Source: Pelagomonas calceolata (taxonomy: Eukaryota > Sar > Pelagophyceae > Pelagomonadales > Pelagomonadaceae). Taken from it: 64,000 nucleotides of DNA. Position 1 is the first letter of the stretch; each line of letters starts with the position of its first letter. The stretch covers positions 620,001 to 684,000 of the forward strand of contig CAKKNE010000004.1 of NCBI GenBank assembly GCA_918797485.1. The letters are read 5' to 3'. The translations under genes and the position numbers were made by a program. Below are positions 9,959 through 19,907 of the stretch, piece after piece. The notes beneath the pieces are model-generated. The model did not search any database. It was not told where the DNA came from and saw only the letters and a program-made list of their open reading frames with translations.

Positions 9959-10741
9959 ATGTCGCGCACCATCGCTGCGATGCTCGTGCTATCCGGTTGC
10001 ACTGCGCTCAGCCCGACGCTGTCGACGCGGACGCCGTCGACGCGACCGGCCCTCTACTTCCCCGGCGGCGGGCTCTACTACTGGTGGCAAGCGGGCGTCG
10101 TCGAGCGGCTCCAGCGGAGCGACCACGCCGGCCCCGTCTGCGGCGCGAGTGCCGGCGCATTGGCAGCCACGCTCTACAAGTGCGACGTAGATATGGACAG
10201 GGCCCGGGATCTCGCGCTGGAATTGTCGACACCGCTTCTCGATCGGGGCGCCCTTGGATTGATCGGGCGCTGGGGGCCTGTCGTACGAACTTGGTTGGAA
10301 GAACTTTTACCAATGGACGCGTCAGAGCGGTGTTCGGATCTGACGCTGTTGTATTTGAGACGGAACCGCGTGTACTACCGCAGGAAGGTTGCCGAGGAAT
10401 TTATATCGCGCGCGGACGTCATCGACGCGTGCCTCGCGTCGTGCCACGTGCCGTTCGTGCTCGACGGGCGGCCCGAGACGCGATACCTTGGGAGGGGCGC
10501 CATCGACGGCTCGCTGTTTCTACCGAAGCGCGAGCGGCGCGCCGTCGTCAAGGCGCTCGGGTCGGACTACGTGCGCGTCGACTGGAAGGCGGACTTGGGG
10601 AGGCGTGGCCCGGCGCCAGACGGGTTCGTGCTTCCGAAGCGGTCGGAGCTGCGGCCTTGGATCGACCGCGTGGGGCGGCGCGGGTATGCGTGGGCCGAGG
10701 CCGCGCTCGGGCCGGGCGGCGTGCTTGATCGTTCTGTGTAA
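9959..10741 (+). CDS. Patatin-like phospholipase/acyl hydrolase
   Basis: The protein has 260 residues, about the size of a single patatin domain. The family uses a Ser-Asp dyad to release fatty acids from glycerolipids. The parts are in order: a short N-terminal hydrophobic leader (MSRTIAAMLVLSGCTALSP), an oxyanion loop PGGGLYYWW, the nucleophile elbow GASAGA near residue 62, and the dyad aspartate in AIDGS near residue 184. The leader with its TALSP junction could direct the protein to the secretory route or, less surely, to the plastid. The start ATG at 9959 gives this leader directly. The substrate is unknown. Confidence 0.8.
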   Translation: MSRTIAAMLVLSGCTALSPTLSTRTPSTRPALYFPGGGLYYWWQAGVVERLQRSDHAGPVCGASAGALAATLYKCDVDMDRARDLALELSTPLLDRGALGLIGRWGPVVRTWLEELLPMDASERCSDLTLLYLRRNRVYYRRKVAEEFISRADVIDACLASCHVPFVLDGRPETRYLGRGAIDGSLFLPKRERRAVVKALGSDYVRVDWKADLGRRGPAPDGFVLPKRSELRPWIDRVGRRGYAWAEAALGPGGVLDRSV

Positions 10742-11158
10742 CTGTGTTTTGTCGCGTTTTTTTGAAATACATCCGCGTGGGAGAGAGAGAGAGAGAGTAA
10801 GGAGGGCCCCCCAGGAAGAAACCCGCACGAAGCTAAATAAGTTTCAGTGGTAGCTGCTTTAGCCGCCTTTTGACGACTCTTGGACACAAGTAGCCGTTGT
10901 AAACGACGCCGGCGCCTCGTGTCGTGTCACCTGTGGGCCGCATAAGCATCGATACGGCGAGATAAGGGCCACAAAAAAGCAATCTCCAGCCTGACCTAAA
11001 AAAAGAGATCTCCGCCGAGCGCGAGGGAGCTACGGTCAGAAGCAACGCAACCGTGCCCGCGCGACGCGAACCGCCACGCCAGCCGCCGCCGCCGCGCCGA
11101 AACCCTTACGCGAGCCGCCCCGCGAGCCGCCGCCGCCGCCGAGCAAGCCAACAACGCA
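10742..11158 (+). other. Gene-free spacer with a (GA)n microsatellite
   Basis: No convincing ORF is present. A GA dinucleotide run at 10780-10797 lies just past the lipase stop, and a C/G-rich stretch (11050-11150) leads into the next gene. No copy of the shared motif was seen. Confidence 0.5.
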
Positions 11159-11899
11159 ATGGAGTGGGAACGCATCGCCGAAGACGACGAGACCAAGGGC
11201 GACGAGTGGGAGGAGGATTCGTATGGGAACCCGTTCCGGTTGCCGCCCGCCGACGTCATTCGGAGTACGTACCAGACGAAACACATTGATTATGGGAGCG
11301 CGCACCCCTCCGTCGAGGGGAAGAAGCGGTCGTTGTGCCTGGCCCCGCCCTTTCCTTTGCTATGGTTACTGCTGGGCTCCATTGCGTTGGTGCGCTTCGG
11401 CGCGCCGACGGCCGCGAAACCGGTCATGCACGCTCCTGAACAAAAGAAGCACCACTCGTCGAGTGAACCGGCCGCACCGCATGCGACCGTCACGCCGGCG
11501 CCCACATTTGCGCCGACGCCGGCGGCCCGGCGCCTCGACGCGAGCGACGACCCGCGAACCGACGACCAGTACGACGACCGCTACTACACGTACGAACCCA
11601 CCAAACGGGAACGGCACCAGGAGCGGAGGAGGCTTTACTTCTTCGGCTGGATCGCGCTCGGCCTCGCCGGCGCGGCGGTCCTCGTCGTCTGCCTCCTGAA
11701 CCTCGGCAAGCTGTTGAGAAGGGACCCCTCAAAACCGTCGAAGCCGGTCACCGAGGCCGAGCCGTTGATGAGGGGCGCGACGGAATACGAGGCCTGCGCC
11801 GCCGTGCCCGCGCGGCGCATGAACTCGGAAGAGATGCTCGCCGAGGAGGCGGCGTTCGTCCGCGAGGATAGGCAGTCGCCGACGCTGTTCACGCTCTGA
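11159..11899 (+). CDS. Two-pass membrane protein of unknown function
   Basis: The protein has 246 residues and I do not recognise its family. An acidic N-terminus (MEWERIAEDDETKGDEWEED) is followed by a hydrophobic segment at about 62-80 (PPFPLLWLLLGSIALVRFG), a Pro/Thr/Ala-rich loop, a charged Tyr/Arg stretch (DDRYYTYEPTKRERHQERRR) and a second hydrophobic segment at about 162-184 (FFGWIALGLAGAAVLVVCLL). Both tails would then lie on the same side, probably the cytosol, with the proline-rich loop in the lumen. The acidic C-terminal tail contains MNSEEMLAEEAAFV. The ATG at 11159 is the only good start. Confidence 0.6.
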   Translation: MEWERIAEDDETKGDEWEEDSYGNPFRLPPADVIRSTYQTKHIDYGSAHPSVEGKKRSLCLAPPFPLLWLLLGSIALVRFGAPTAAKPVMHAPEQKKHHSSSEPAAPHATVTPAPTFAPTPAARRLDASDDPRTDDQYDDRYYTYEPTKRERHQERRRLYFFGWIALGLAGAAVLVVCLLNLGKLLRRDPSKPSKPVTEAEPLMRGATEYEACAAVPARRMNSEEMLAEEAAFVREDRQSPTLFTL

Positions 11900-11934
11900 G
11901 TAACTACGGCCCTGTGTGATTCCTCGCGGCGGAT

Positions 11935-11958
11935 GCTAGCGGTCTGTAAGACACTAGC
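11935..11958 (+). promoter_or_regulatory. Shared promoter motif, site 3
   Basis: GCTAGCGGT is followed by CTGTAAGACACTAGC. The site lies just after the 11159-11899 gene and upstream of the spliced ORF ending at 12607. Confidence 0.6.
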
Positions 11959-12291
11959 AAACCCTGGGGCTTAGAAAAGGCTGCCACCACACGCGTGCGA
12001 GATCTCGCGCGAGCCAGACGTGAGCGTTTCAGGCCGCAGAGACCGCGCCGGCGACGACACCGGTGGCCCTCCCGCGTGTCTCGCTTGCGAGGCCACCAAA
12101 AAACCAGACGCCAAAAAAACTAAGACGCCCGGCGAGCGGTACAGCTCGTCGCGCGCGGCAGGACGAAGAACCCACTCCGTTTAAACCAGCGTCCGAACCG
12201 CGCTCGTCGCCGGCGTAACGCTCGCCCGCGCCGCGCGCCGCGCGCCGCCGCCGCGAAGTCGCCGCACGCGCGTCACGGGTATCGAACGCAG

Positions 12292-12607
12292 GTCGCGCTC
12301 CAGATCGAGCGCCAGGAGTTCATCCAGTCCAAGATTATTGATCGCGTGGCCGACGAGGACGATGATTTGGTGTTCGTCGAGCAGAAGAAGAAGCTCGTCG
12401 TCGACGTCGGACGCGGTGTGGAAATGGACCTTCAGCGTGCCGCCGTCGGCGCGACATCGCCGCGACGCTTTCGCACAGGTGCGCGACAAGGACGACTTAG
12501 ACCTCTACTACAAGACGATCCCCGACTACTTCGAGCAGGACGACGGCCGCAAGTTGACCGAGGTGCCCGACCGCACGTCGACGGACATGATCGAGGGGAC
12601 CTACTAG
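12292..12607 (+). CDS. Probable spliced gene, 3' exons only (unknown product)
   Basis: Two pieces of good coding sequence lie in different frames. The first (VALQIERQEFIQSKIIDR, then VADEDDDLVFVEQKKK) runs to about 12417. The second (VRDKDDLDLYYKTIPDYF, ending MIEGTY) runs from 12479 to the stop at 12605-12607. A 61-nt GT-AG intron at 12418-12478 would join them in phase, which fits the intron sizes seen elsewhere in the window. A further acceptor at 12290-12291 is likely. I found no convincing ATG upstream, so the first exon is unresolved. The gene converges on the 5-phosphatase with 29 bp between stop codons. The protein is acidic and soluble-looking; I do not recognise the family. Confidence 0.4.
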
Positions 12608-12636
12608 GACGCTCCCTCTCCCCCGCGTAAAACGCT

Positions 12637-14058
12637 CTATCTCTTACGCGCGACGAGCGGCGCCGGCGCCGACACCCTAGGCCGCAGCGCGAACGTCGCC
12701 ACGACCGGTCGATGGTCCGACGACCGCGTGTCCACCGAGTCGTAGGACGCCAGCGTGAGTTCGGGCGACTTTTTGCGAGAGGACCGCGGGATGTACAGGA
12801 CCCGGTCCGTCCACGACGGCACGCGCATCTTCTTCGACGAGTCGTAGGTCGATGAACGCTGGTCGAACTTGAACGTCGGCGCGAACCGTATTTCACCTTC
12901 AAAAAAGTCGGCGAAGGCCGAACCCTGGGCCTTCCTCCGGACTAGTTGGTCATAGTCGAGCAGAGACGCAAAGTCACCACTCAAAGCGCCCCTTTCAGCC
13001 TCGGCCCTCGGTAAGTCCAAGCGGTAGTTCAGGTCGCCGGCGAAGAGACAACAGTCCACACAATCCAACAGATCGTGCGAACCCCACTGCGAAGGCATCT
13101 GCGGGAGTAGCTCTCTACATATTCTGTGAAAATCCGCATCCCTATCGTTCGCTTTGTGCGCATGGGCGGCTAAGTGCGCACTGATCACTAACAGTTTGGC
13201 ACTGCCCGACGTCTTGTCATACCGCACTTTCAGATCCAAAAACGCGGCCGCGCAACCTTTATTTCTCAACACGTTCCCGATGCCGCAGGCCACGTCTCCG
13301 CACGTACAAGCTTCTACTTTGATAAGTTTCGACCGCTTCCTCTGGAGGATCGTCAGTCGGACGGGTCCTGCTGACTGGTCCGCAACCACAGTATGAGTTT
13401 TCGCGGGGAACTTCTCGGCGAGTAACGCCGTCCAGGCCTCGGCCCGGTGGCCCGGCTGCCTTCGAGGCTTCAGGTCCTCGAGCTCTTGCACACAAATGCA
13501 GACGAGGTCGTGCCGTCTCAATTTTTCTAAGAATTTCGCATCCTTCGAACTGGGGCTCGTCGCGGCCAGGTTCCAGGTGACGCAGGCGACGGTCGCGCAG
13601 GGCGGCGCCAGAGGTTGTTGGATTGTGGCGTTCGTCGTGTTGACTGTCACGTTGACTGGTGCTGAGGCGAAGATCGTTTTGATGCGGTTCGCCGCGGATC
13701 CATTATTCTTGTTCGAGACGAAGCCGTGCAGGCCCGTCAGGTTGGCGAGCTTCTTGCGCACGGGGCGCAGCGAGGGCCGCAGGGAGATGTTTGGCGCACT
13801 CAAGGCCGCGAAACGGTCCCGGAGGCCGTGGAGGCGGCCCGCGGTGGCGTTCGTCGCCGTCGCGTTGGCGTTCGTCGCCGTCGCGTTGGCGGCGTCGGGC
13901 GGCTGCGACGCATTGGTCGCTGCGACGACGGGTGCGGCCGCCGCCGCGGCGTCGCCGCTGGCAGCGTTTGAAGCTGCTGCAGGGCTCGGTGGTGCATCGC
14001 TCACGGCGAAACCGACGGGCAGCAGGAGTGCAAGGATAAGCAGCGTGTTTCGCTGCAT
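12637..14058 (-). CDS. Inositol polyphosphate 5-phosphatase with signal peptide
   Basis: The protein has 473 residues. The family removes the 5-phosphate from inositol phosphates or phosphoinositides with a Mg-dependent exonuclease-III-like fold. The core motifs are visible: CVTWNLA, a VQELEDL metal site, FAGDLNYRLD, PSWTDRVLY and SDHRPVVATF. I chose the ATG at 14058 because MQRNTLLILALLLPVGFAVSD is a clean signal peptide. A long Ala/Asn/Thr linker with short repeats (NATATNA) follows. A secretory leader is unusual for this normally cytosolic family, so the protein may act in the lumen, be anchored, or be exported for phosphate scavenging; that is inference. Confidence 0.85.
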   Translation of the reverse strand: MQRNTLLILALLLPVGFAVSDAPPSPAAASNAASGDAAAAAAPVVAATNASQPPDAANATATNANATATNATAGRLHGLRDRFAALSAPNISLRPSLRPVRKKLANLTGLHGFVSNKNNGSAANRIKTIFASAPVNVTVNTTNATIQQPLAPPCATVACVTWNLAATSPSSKDAKFLEKLRRHDLVCICVQELEDLKPRRQPGHRAEAWTALLAEKFPAKTHTVVADQSAGPVRLTILQRKRSKLIKVEACTCGDVACGIGNVLRNKGCAAAFLDLKVRYDKTSGSAKLLVISAHLAAHAHKANDRDADFHRICRELLPQMPSQWGSHDLLDCVDCCLFAGDLNYRLDLPRAEAERGALSGDFASLLDYDQLVRRKAQGSAFADFFEGEIRFAPTFKFDQRSSTYDSSKKMRVPSWTDRVLYIPRSSRKKSPELTLASYDSVDTRSSDHRPVVATFALRPRVSAPAPLVARKR

Positions 14059-14111
14059 CACGCAGCCTGCATTGATTGCTGTGCAGCCGTGTTGCAATGC
14101 TGCAGCTTGAG

Positions 14112-14135
14112 GCTAGTATGTGTCGATACGCTAGC
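14112..14135 (+). promoter_or_regulatory. Shared promoter motif, site 4 (diverged)
   Basis: GCTAGTATGTGTC is followed by ATACGCTAGC. Both arms are kept but the core is diverged. It lies 54 bp from the 5-phosphatase start and 242 bp from the GST start. Confidence 0.5.
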
Positions 14136-14376
14136 TTCTCTATTTTTTTGCATGTAAAGCGGCTTCATAGGACGCCCAGCTTTGATACTCAGGCTCGCCG
14201 GAGCCGCATTGCTCGAAACGCAACAGCAACTGGCCAGCTGCGGGGTCGCCGCGACCGTACAGGCGCCCACAGGGTGCTGCCAGGAATCTCTGCAAAACCG
14301 CCCGCTGCCGTCGCCGCCCTGCAAACTGGCCCGCCCGCTCGTCGCCCTGATCCTCGGGGCCCACCGCGCCGCGGCC

Positions 14377-15066
14377 ATGGCCGCCTACGACAAGCCGACG
14401 CTCGTCTATTTCAACATCCTGGGGAGAGGCGAGCCGATCCGCATGACCTTTGCCGCGTGTGGTGTGGAGTACGACGAGCAGTCCGTGCCGTATGGGGACA
14501 TGAAGGGCCAGGCCGGTTCAAAGGACTGGCCCTTCGGCCAGGCGCCCGTACTCAGAACTCAAGGGACATCACTCACGCAGATGACCGCAATTATGAGATA
14601 CGTCGCGGCGAAGCACAAGCCCGAGTTGCTCGGCACTACTTTGGAAGATAGGGCGACCGTCGACGCCTTGCTCGAGGGCATTGATGATCTGTACCTGAAG
14701 TACATCGACTGTGTGTATTCGGACCAGCTCTCACCACCAGCTAGGGACGCGCTCTGGGCGAAGCACTTCAATCCCATGACGGCCGCCGAGCGGAACGGCG
14801 GCGGGCACCTGCGTTTTATCGACGGGTTTTTGGAAAGGTCCGGCGGGCCGTTCCTGCTCGGTGAGCGTTGTACAATAGCGGACCTGTTCCTGTACTTCGC
14901 CTTGGAGGCGTTCTCGCGCGACGTGTGCTTCGGAAATAGGCCGGCGCAGATCTATCCAAGATTGGGTGTGTTCCAGGAGGCCGTCGCTGACTTGGACGGC
15001 CTGAAGGAGCGGCTCGCGTCGTCGGCGCGCGCGAGTTTATCATTCAACGGGAACGGGGTCGGGTGA
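14377..15066 (+). CDS. Glutathione S-transferase (sigma/mu-like)
   Basis: The protein has 229 residues, a standard cytosolic GST length. It would conjugate glutathione to electrophiles. The thioredoxin-fold half starts at KPTLVYFNILGRGEPIR, where Tyr is the usual glutathione-activating residue. A Q-V/A-P turn follows (GQAPVL), then SLTQMTAIMRYVAAKH, the S/T-Q glutathione-site helix. The alpha-helical half has FLLGERCTIADLFLYFALE, the conserved N-capping box motif. I chose the ATG at 14377 (GCCATGG context); the 65 codons upstream have no family similarity. It is expressed divergently from the 5-phosphatase. Confidence 0.88.
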   Translation: MAAYDKPTLVYFNILGRGEPIRMTFAACGVEYDEQSVPYGDMKGQAGSKDWPFGQAPVLRTQGTSLTQMTAIMRYVAAKHKPELLGTTLEDRATVDALLEGIDDLYLKYIDCVYSDQLSPPARDALWAKHFNPMTAAERNGGGHLRFIDGFLERSGGPFLLGERCTIADLFLYFALEAFSRDVCFGNRPAQIYPRLGVFQEAVADLDGLKERLASSARASLSFNGNGVG

Positions 15067-15247
15067 GGGTCGGCTAAGAGGGCATTTGTTCAAATAACTC
15101 CCTCGCCGGCTCCGACGACCCCATCGCGCCGCTCAAAAGCAGAGCCTCTGTGCCGCTGGCGCGACCCGCACAAATCACAAATCCTCTCGCGCCGCCGATC
15201 CTCCGCGAGCGCGTTGCTACTGACGACCGGTCCCAGGAACACACACA

Positions 15248-15874
15248 ATGGACGGCACGACGACCTGGACGGCAGCGCCCACACAGCCGGGGCTGCCCGC
15301 GAGACCACCCCACGCTGAGAGGACCGATCACCACCGCGACTGTTCGGGCGAATGCTGCCTATGCATCCCTCCCGACGTCGAGTCCGAGCAATGGCTCCTA
15401 GATTGGTTGCCCGTCGGCCGGTTCGACGCGCACGAACGTCCGTCCGCCGAGCTGCTGCAAACGGCGACGCCGCTGCGTGACGGTCTGCTCGCGAATGAGG
15501 TGACCGCCGACATCGAGGCGCCCCGCCTGGCGGACGCCCTCAGTCGCCTGGACGAGCGCCTCGATCGGATGGAGCACCGGGCTCGCGTGTATTTCACGTA
15601 CTTGTTTTTCTTCGCGGTCATGCTATGGTTTAATACGGAGCTAGACAACGGTAATAAGGACTACGGTTGGCTGACGGGGTGGTTGTGGCTGCTCCTCTAC
15701 TACATGGCCTGGAACCGAAACTCGAAGAGGTCCGTCAAGAACTCGTGGATGTGCTGGGGACGGCTCCTCTTGGGCTCCTATGTCATCGTGCCTATAGTTT
15801 GCCTCATCATAGGCTTCCTATTTTTTCTACGGTGGATTGCAGCAGAATCAGAAAAAGCTAAGAAGGGCGACTGA
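15248..15874 (+). CDS. Three-pass membrane protein, unknown function
   Basis: The protein has 208 residues. The first half is soluble, with a Cys cluster (DCSGECCLCIPPD) that could bind metal or be palmitoylated, and a charged helix (ADALSRLDERLDRMEHR). Three hydrophobic segments follow: about 112-128 (VYFTYLFFFAVMLWF), 141-153 (WLTGWLWLLLYYMAW) and 174-195 (GSYVIVPIVCLIIGFLFFL). A short basic tail ends the protein. I do not recognise a family. The ATG at 15248 is the first in frame after the spacer. Confidence 0.6.
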   Translation: MDGTTTWTAAPTQPGLPARPPHAERTDHHRDCSGECCLCIPPDVESEQWLLDWLPVGRFDAHERPSAELLQTATPLRDGLLANEVTADIEAPRLADALSRLDERLDRMEHRARVYFTYLFFFAVMLWFNTELDNGNKDYGWLTGWLWLLLYYMAWNRNSKRSVKNSWMCWGRLLLGSYVIVPIVCLIIGFLFFLRWIAAESEKAKKGD

Positions 15875-16169
15875 CCGTCGTCCCGCGTCCGAGTCCGCCT
15901 CGCCATTCGCCTACTTTTAGCCCCACGTTCGACGGGATTGTTACTTTCTAAGCACGCTATCCTGTCAGTTCGCTCCGCACCGCTCCTCGAAATACCCCGC
16001 ACGCATCCACTCTCGAGTCTCGATATCGCGATCCGCCACGCGCTGCGCATCCTACACATCGATCGACATCGAGGCTGCCTCAGCGTGCGCCCACTGTCAC
16101 GCAACCGAGAGCTCGTAGCTCGGGCAGCCGACCAACCATCAGTGACAGGCGCAAGGCCTCGGTCTGCCC

Positions 16170-17237
16170 ATGGAGCCCCTCAAGGGCGCCACCGTCGAGC
16201 CCATGAGCATAGGCACGCTGGACGAGCTGGACGGGGCGGCATCGGCGCGGCGCCGCCGGCGGTGCCGCGTCGCCGCGGGCGCCTGCGCGCTGCTCTTCAT
16301 GGCGACGCTGGCGCTGCGCGTCGCGGCAGCGAGGAAGCCGGAAGACACGCAAAACATAGACGGGCCCGCCAATTACATGCAGCCGGTCCAGACCGTCGGG
16401 CTCTTCAACCGCGCCACCGGCCGGTGGTTGCGCGTCACCGACCAAGGCGGTGCCGACAGCCCGTCGACGGGCGTGTGGAATCAGGGCTTGACGTGGGAAC
16501 GCTTCGAAATTCGTCCCTTCAATGGGTACGCCGGGCTCTACAACCCGGCGACTAACCGCTGGCTGGCCGTCACCTACCAGGGCGGCGCCAACGCACCGCT
16601 CGAGGGCCCAGTGTTTGATCACGCCGCGGTAGTGTGCCACTTCGTCTTGAGGTTCAATCAAGACGGCACCGTGGGCCTGCAGAACCCGGCGACCGGCCGC
16701 TGGTTGCGCGTCACCGACCAGGGCGGCGCGGACAGCCCCTCGATGGGGCCCTGGCAGAGCGAGTGGCAGTGGGAGCGCTTCGAGCTGCGGCAAGCGGCCA
16801 TTTACATGCAGCCGGTCCAGACCGTCGGGCTCTTCAACCGCGCCACCGGCCGGTGGTTGCGCGTCACCGACCAAGGCGGTGCCGACAGCCCGTCGACGGG
16901 CGTGTGGAATCAGGGCTGGACGTGGGAACGCTTCGAAATTCGTCCCTTCAACGGGTACGTCGGGCTCTACAACCCGACGGCCAACCGCTGGCTGGCCGTC
17001 ACCTACCAGGGCGGCGCCAACGCACCGCTCGAGGGCCCAGTGTTTGATCACGCCGCGGTAGTGTGCCACTTCGTCTTGAGGTTCAATCAAGACGGCACCG
17101 TGGGCCTGCAGAACCCGGCGACCGGCCGCTGGTTGCGCGTCACCGACCAGGGCGGCGCGGACAGCCCCTCGATGGGGCCTTGGCAGAGCAACGGTTTCCC
17201 GTGGCAGTGGGAGCGCTTCGAGCTGCGGCAAGTCTAG
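16170..17237 (+). CDS. Beta-trefoil/fascin-like repeat protein with N-terminal membrane anchor
   Basis: The protein has 355 residues. A basic patch (ASARRRRRCR) and one hydrophobic segment at about 35-53 form a signal anchor. The outer part is six short units of the type VGLFNRATGRWLRVTDQGG, each about 45 residues with G-L-x-N-x-A-T-x-R-W-L, typical of fascin-like or ricin-type beta-trefoil repeats that bind sugars or other ligands. The six units form two blocks of 143 residues that are nearly identical in DNA (16377 onward and 16806 onward), so this is one trefoil duplicated recently. It is likely a type II surface lectin-like protein. The binding partner is unknown. Confidence 0.65.
   Translation: MEPLKGATVEPMSIGTLDELDGAASARRRRRCRVAAGACALLFMATLALRVAAARKPEDTQNIDGPANYMQPVQTVGLFNRATGRWLRVTDQGGADSPSTGVWNQGLTWERFEIRPFNGYAGLYNPATNRWLAVTYQGGANAPLEGPVFDHAAVVCHFVLRFNQDGTVGLQNPATGRWLRVTDQGGADSPSMGPWQSEWQWERFELRQAAIYMQPVQTVGLFNRATGRWLRVTDQGGADSPSTGVWNQGWTWERFEIRPFNGYVGLYNPTANRWLAVTYQGGANAPLEGPVFDHAAVVCHFVLRFNQDGTVGLQNPATGRWLRVTDQGGADSPSMGPWQSNGFPWQWERFELRQV
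16377..17234 (+). repeat. 429-bp near-identical tandem duplication inside the trefoil gene
   Basis: The blocks begin at 16377 and 16806, both with ATGCAGCCGGTCCAG. They differ at only a handful of bases; the second copy gains a short in-frame GFPW segment near its end. Confidence 0.85.
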
Positions 17238-17320
17238 AACGCCCCACGCCACCGCCGCGACGATTCTTGCCGCCGGTTCCTTCCCTACCCCTTTCCTTCT
17301 AAGCACACACTCTTACTAAC

Positions 17321-19907
17321 CTACGCCGCCGCCTCGAGCCCGTCCGCCGCGCCCGTAATGGCTCCAACCCGCTCGTCCCTCGCGGCCCATTCACAGGAAG
17401 CGGCGCCGACGCGCGCCGCCACGGACCGCAATAACAACGCCGTCGACGCGCGCTCCTTCGCCGTCGCCGCGTCCATTGATTGAGACAGTGCTAGTGCCGC
17501 GTTTGATAAACCTTCTAACAATTTCTCTTCTCGCTCCAGGCCCTCCGCGTTCAAGTACGCGCGCACGGCCTTGGCCCGGCGGACCCGACACGTTATGACA
17601 TCGTCGGCCCGCTCAGCCAGCGCGCTCCATAGAGTTGCGGACGCTCTATCGGCTCCGGCCGGCGCCTCCGTATCTAAGCGCAAACAGAGCTCATCTAGGA
17701 CTTCGCGAGCGCGTTGCGAGTTGAAGCTTTCATCGGACTCCTCATCGACCAACTCCATAACCCGCAGAATAACATCCAAAATAGCCCCGACCGGTCTCTT
17801 GGACACCATCGACAGATCCAGCAACCGATTAATCGCGACCATGGCCTCCTGCGTCCGCCGCAGCATGCAGCAGCACCTCGAGAGATTTTCCCACAGGCGC
17901 CAATCTTCCGGTCTTGTCGCTACGGCTCTGTCTAAGGCGTTCTTCGCCATGGCCGCCTGGCCGCTCCGCAGTCGACACGCCGCCAAGTTGGCCCATGCAT
18001 CTCCACAGTCCGGCTCGTGCTGGACACATCGAGAAAAAGCCCTCGCTGCTTTCCCTAGCTGCGCCTTTTCATCACTCACATCCGCGAGACGCATGCGACA
18101 GCACCCGAGGTCGAACCAGCTCTGCGACGCCTGCGGCCGTATCTTGACCGTTTCGTCGTACCACGCGCACGCTTCGCTCCACCTCCCCTTGTTCATGTGT
18201 CTTCTAGCTAAGCTTCGGGCGGCGCGCCAGTCGCGACATTCGCTCTTCGTCCAGGCCCGCTCATGGAGGGTAGCGTCGTCCCGCAAGTCGCCCAACGCGC
18301 ATAATAACCGGGGGTGGTCCGGTTTCTGCTCCAGTTCTCTGTTCAGTACTTCCAACGCATCTTCTCGCCTGCCAGCAGCCGCATACAATTCAATGACCAA
18401 ATCCCACTCGTGAATTTTTTTAAACCGTTCGGCTGCTGAGACGAAGGCGCCAAGTCTAGCCATGGCATGAGCCACCTCGCCGTCGAGCTCCCACCGCGAC
18501 GGGTAGTCTACCGTTGACGCGAAGGCGATCCTATCTTGGGGAGACGCGTCGCCCGGCTTTTGCGAGACGTGTTGATTTGCGAGGACCTCAAGTTGTAGAG
18601 CCGCCCGGTCCGCCGAGTAGACGCTGTGGGCCTCGATGCGACACCGCTGGAGTAACGCCGCCGAGTGGACGAGCCAGTCCACCGGGCTTGCGAGAGCGAA
18701 GGCCACATAAGGCCGCATCTGGTCGTTGGTCAAGCCGTCGTCGGGATTCGTATTTCGTACATCTAAGCACAAAGCCAGCGCAACGCAGGACGTGAGCGCG
18801 GCTCTCCGCGGATCCTGGACGTTCGCGCGGCGCTTCTGATCATCAAAAGCCACGTCCTCCAATAGTACGGAGTCTTCATTTAGTTCCGAGGACTCGGGCA
18901 CCGGTACTTTCGTCGTGGTCCCGTCTGATGACGTAGCCTCGGCGACTCGCAGCTGCGGCTTCGAATCGACTTGGAACTTCGTGCGCTTGCCCATTGAACC
19001 TTCCAGCGTTAGATTGAGTTGGGCTATATTTGCAGCCTCGCGGAACCGGACGCGGCCTGCGTGCGATGCGGACGTCAGATCTCGAACCGTCACAGCGACA
19101 GCGTCAACGCGTGAAGGACTCTGGTACCGAACCGCGCCCCGGCTCGTCCAAGAAGTGCTCCGCGAGGCCTATTTCCAGCTCCAGCAAGGCGCGCGTGTCG
19201 GCCGACGCCCCCGCGAGCCAGCGCCGCGCGGCCTCGGCGTGCTTGTTTACACTTTCGATGAACGTGCCACAAACTCTATGCGAGCCCGTCACCAGGCACC
19301 GCGCGTGCAGCGTCTTCGCTCGCACCAACCACCACGACGCCGCGCCGTCGTTGGCCGCCTCGAACAGAGCTAGAGCTAATGTGAGCGCGCCCGGCGCCGC
19401 GACGAAGGGCGACGGCGCGTCGCCGCCCACGTCCAATAATTTAGGAGCGTAGCCCGCGACCAGCTGCAGCGTCTCGTCTGATGGTAAGGGGCCCGAGTAG
19501 TTCGCCTGCTGATAGAGGCGCAGGCAGGCCGCGCCCGCGGCCGTCAGTTCCGCCCTCGCGCGTGCCTGGCCGCCGCGTCGTGTCATCAGCGCTTGGCATC
19601 GGTCAGCAATCGCCGACACCTTCAGAGGCGGCCTCTCTATTACAACTTTGAGTAAAGGGTCTCGGATGACGGCACCGTAGGCGCCTTCGCTGATCTTCGC
19701 GTACCAGCCGCTCGCTACGGAGAGCGCGGCGCCCGCTTCATGAGTGATGCGTCGGCCTTCGAGGCACGCCAGCTCCACCGCGCGGAAGGTTTCTAAATCC
19801 GCGGCCGACGGCTCTGCGACGTCCGCGGCGCTGTCGTCGTCGACGGCCACAGATAGGTCGCCTAATCCGACTCCGAAGAGTTCGTCGTCGGAGGAGGAGT
19901 CCTGCAT
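17321..19907 (-). CDS. TTC27: TTC27/Emw1 TPR protein (two exons)
   Basis: This is a two-exon gene. Exon 1 (19907-19133) starts at MQDSSSDDELFG. A 76-nt GT-AG intron lies at 19132-19057 and joins codons in phase 1. Exon 2 runs 19056-17321. The product is 836 residues, against about 840 for human TTC27. Family marks include the N-terminal LYQQANYSGPLP and WWLVRAKTLHARCL, the hallmark GSMGKRTKFQ at the exon 2 start, SPVDWLVHSAALLQRCRIEA, and a run of TPRs (AWANLAACRLRSGQAAMA, DWRLWENLSRCC). Yeast Emw1 and animal TTC27 are conserved essential TPR proteins whose exact role is poorly known. The size match supports the splice call. Confidence 0.88.

Noticed and set aside
16080-17306. 408-codon minus-strand frame over the trefoil gene
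   Set aside because: Antisense shadow of a repetitive GC-rich gene; the plus strand shows clear W-L-R/G-G domain repeats.
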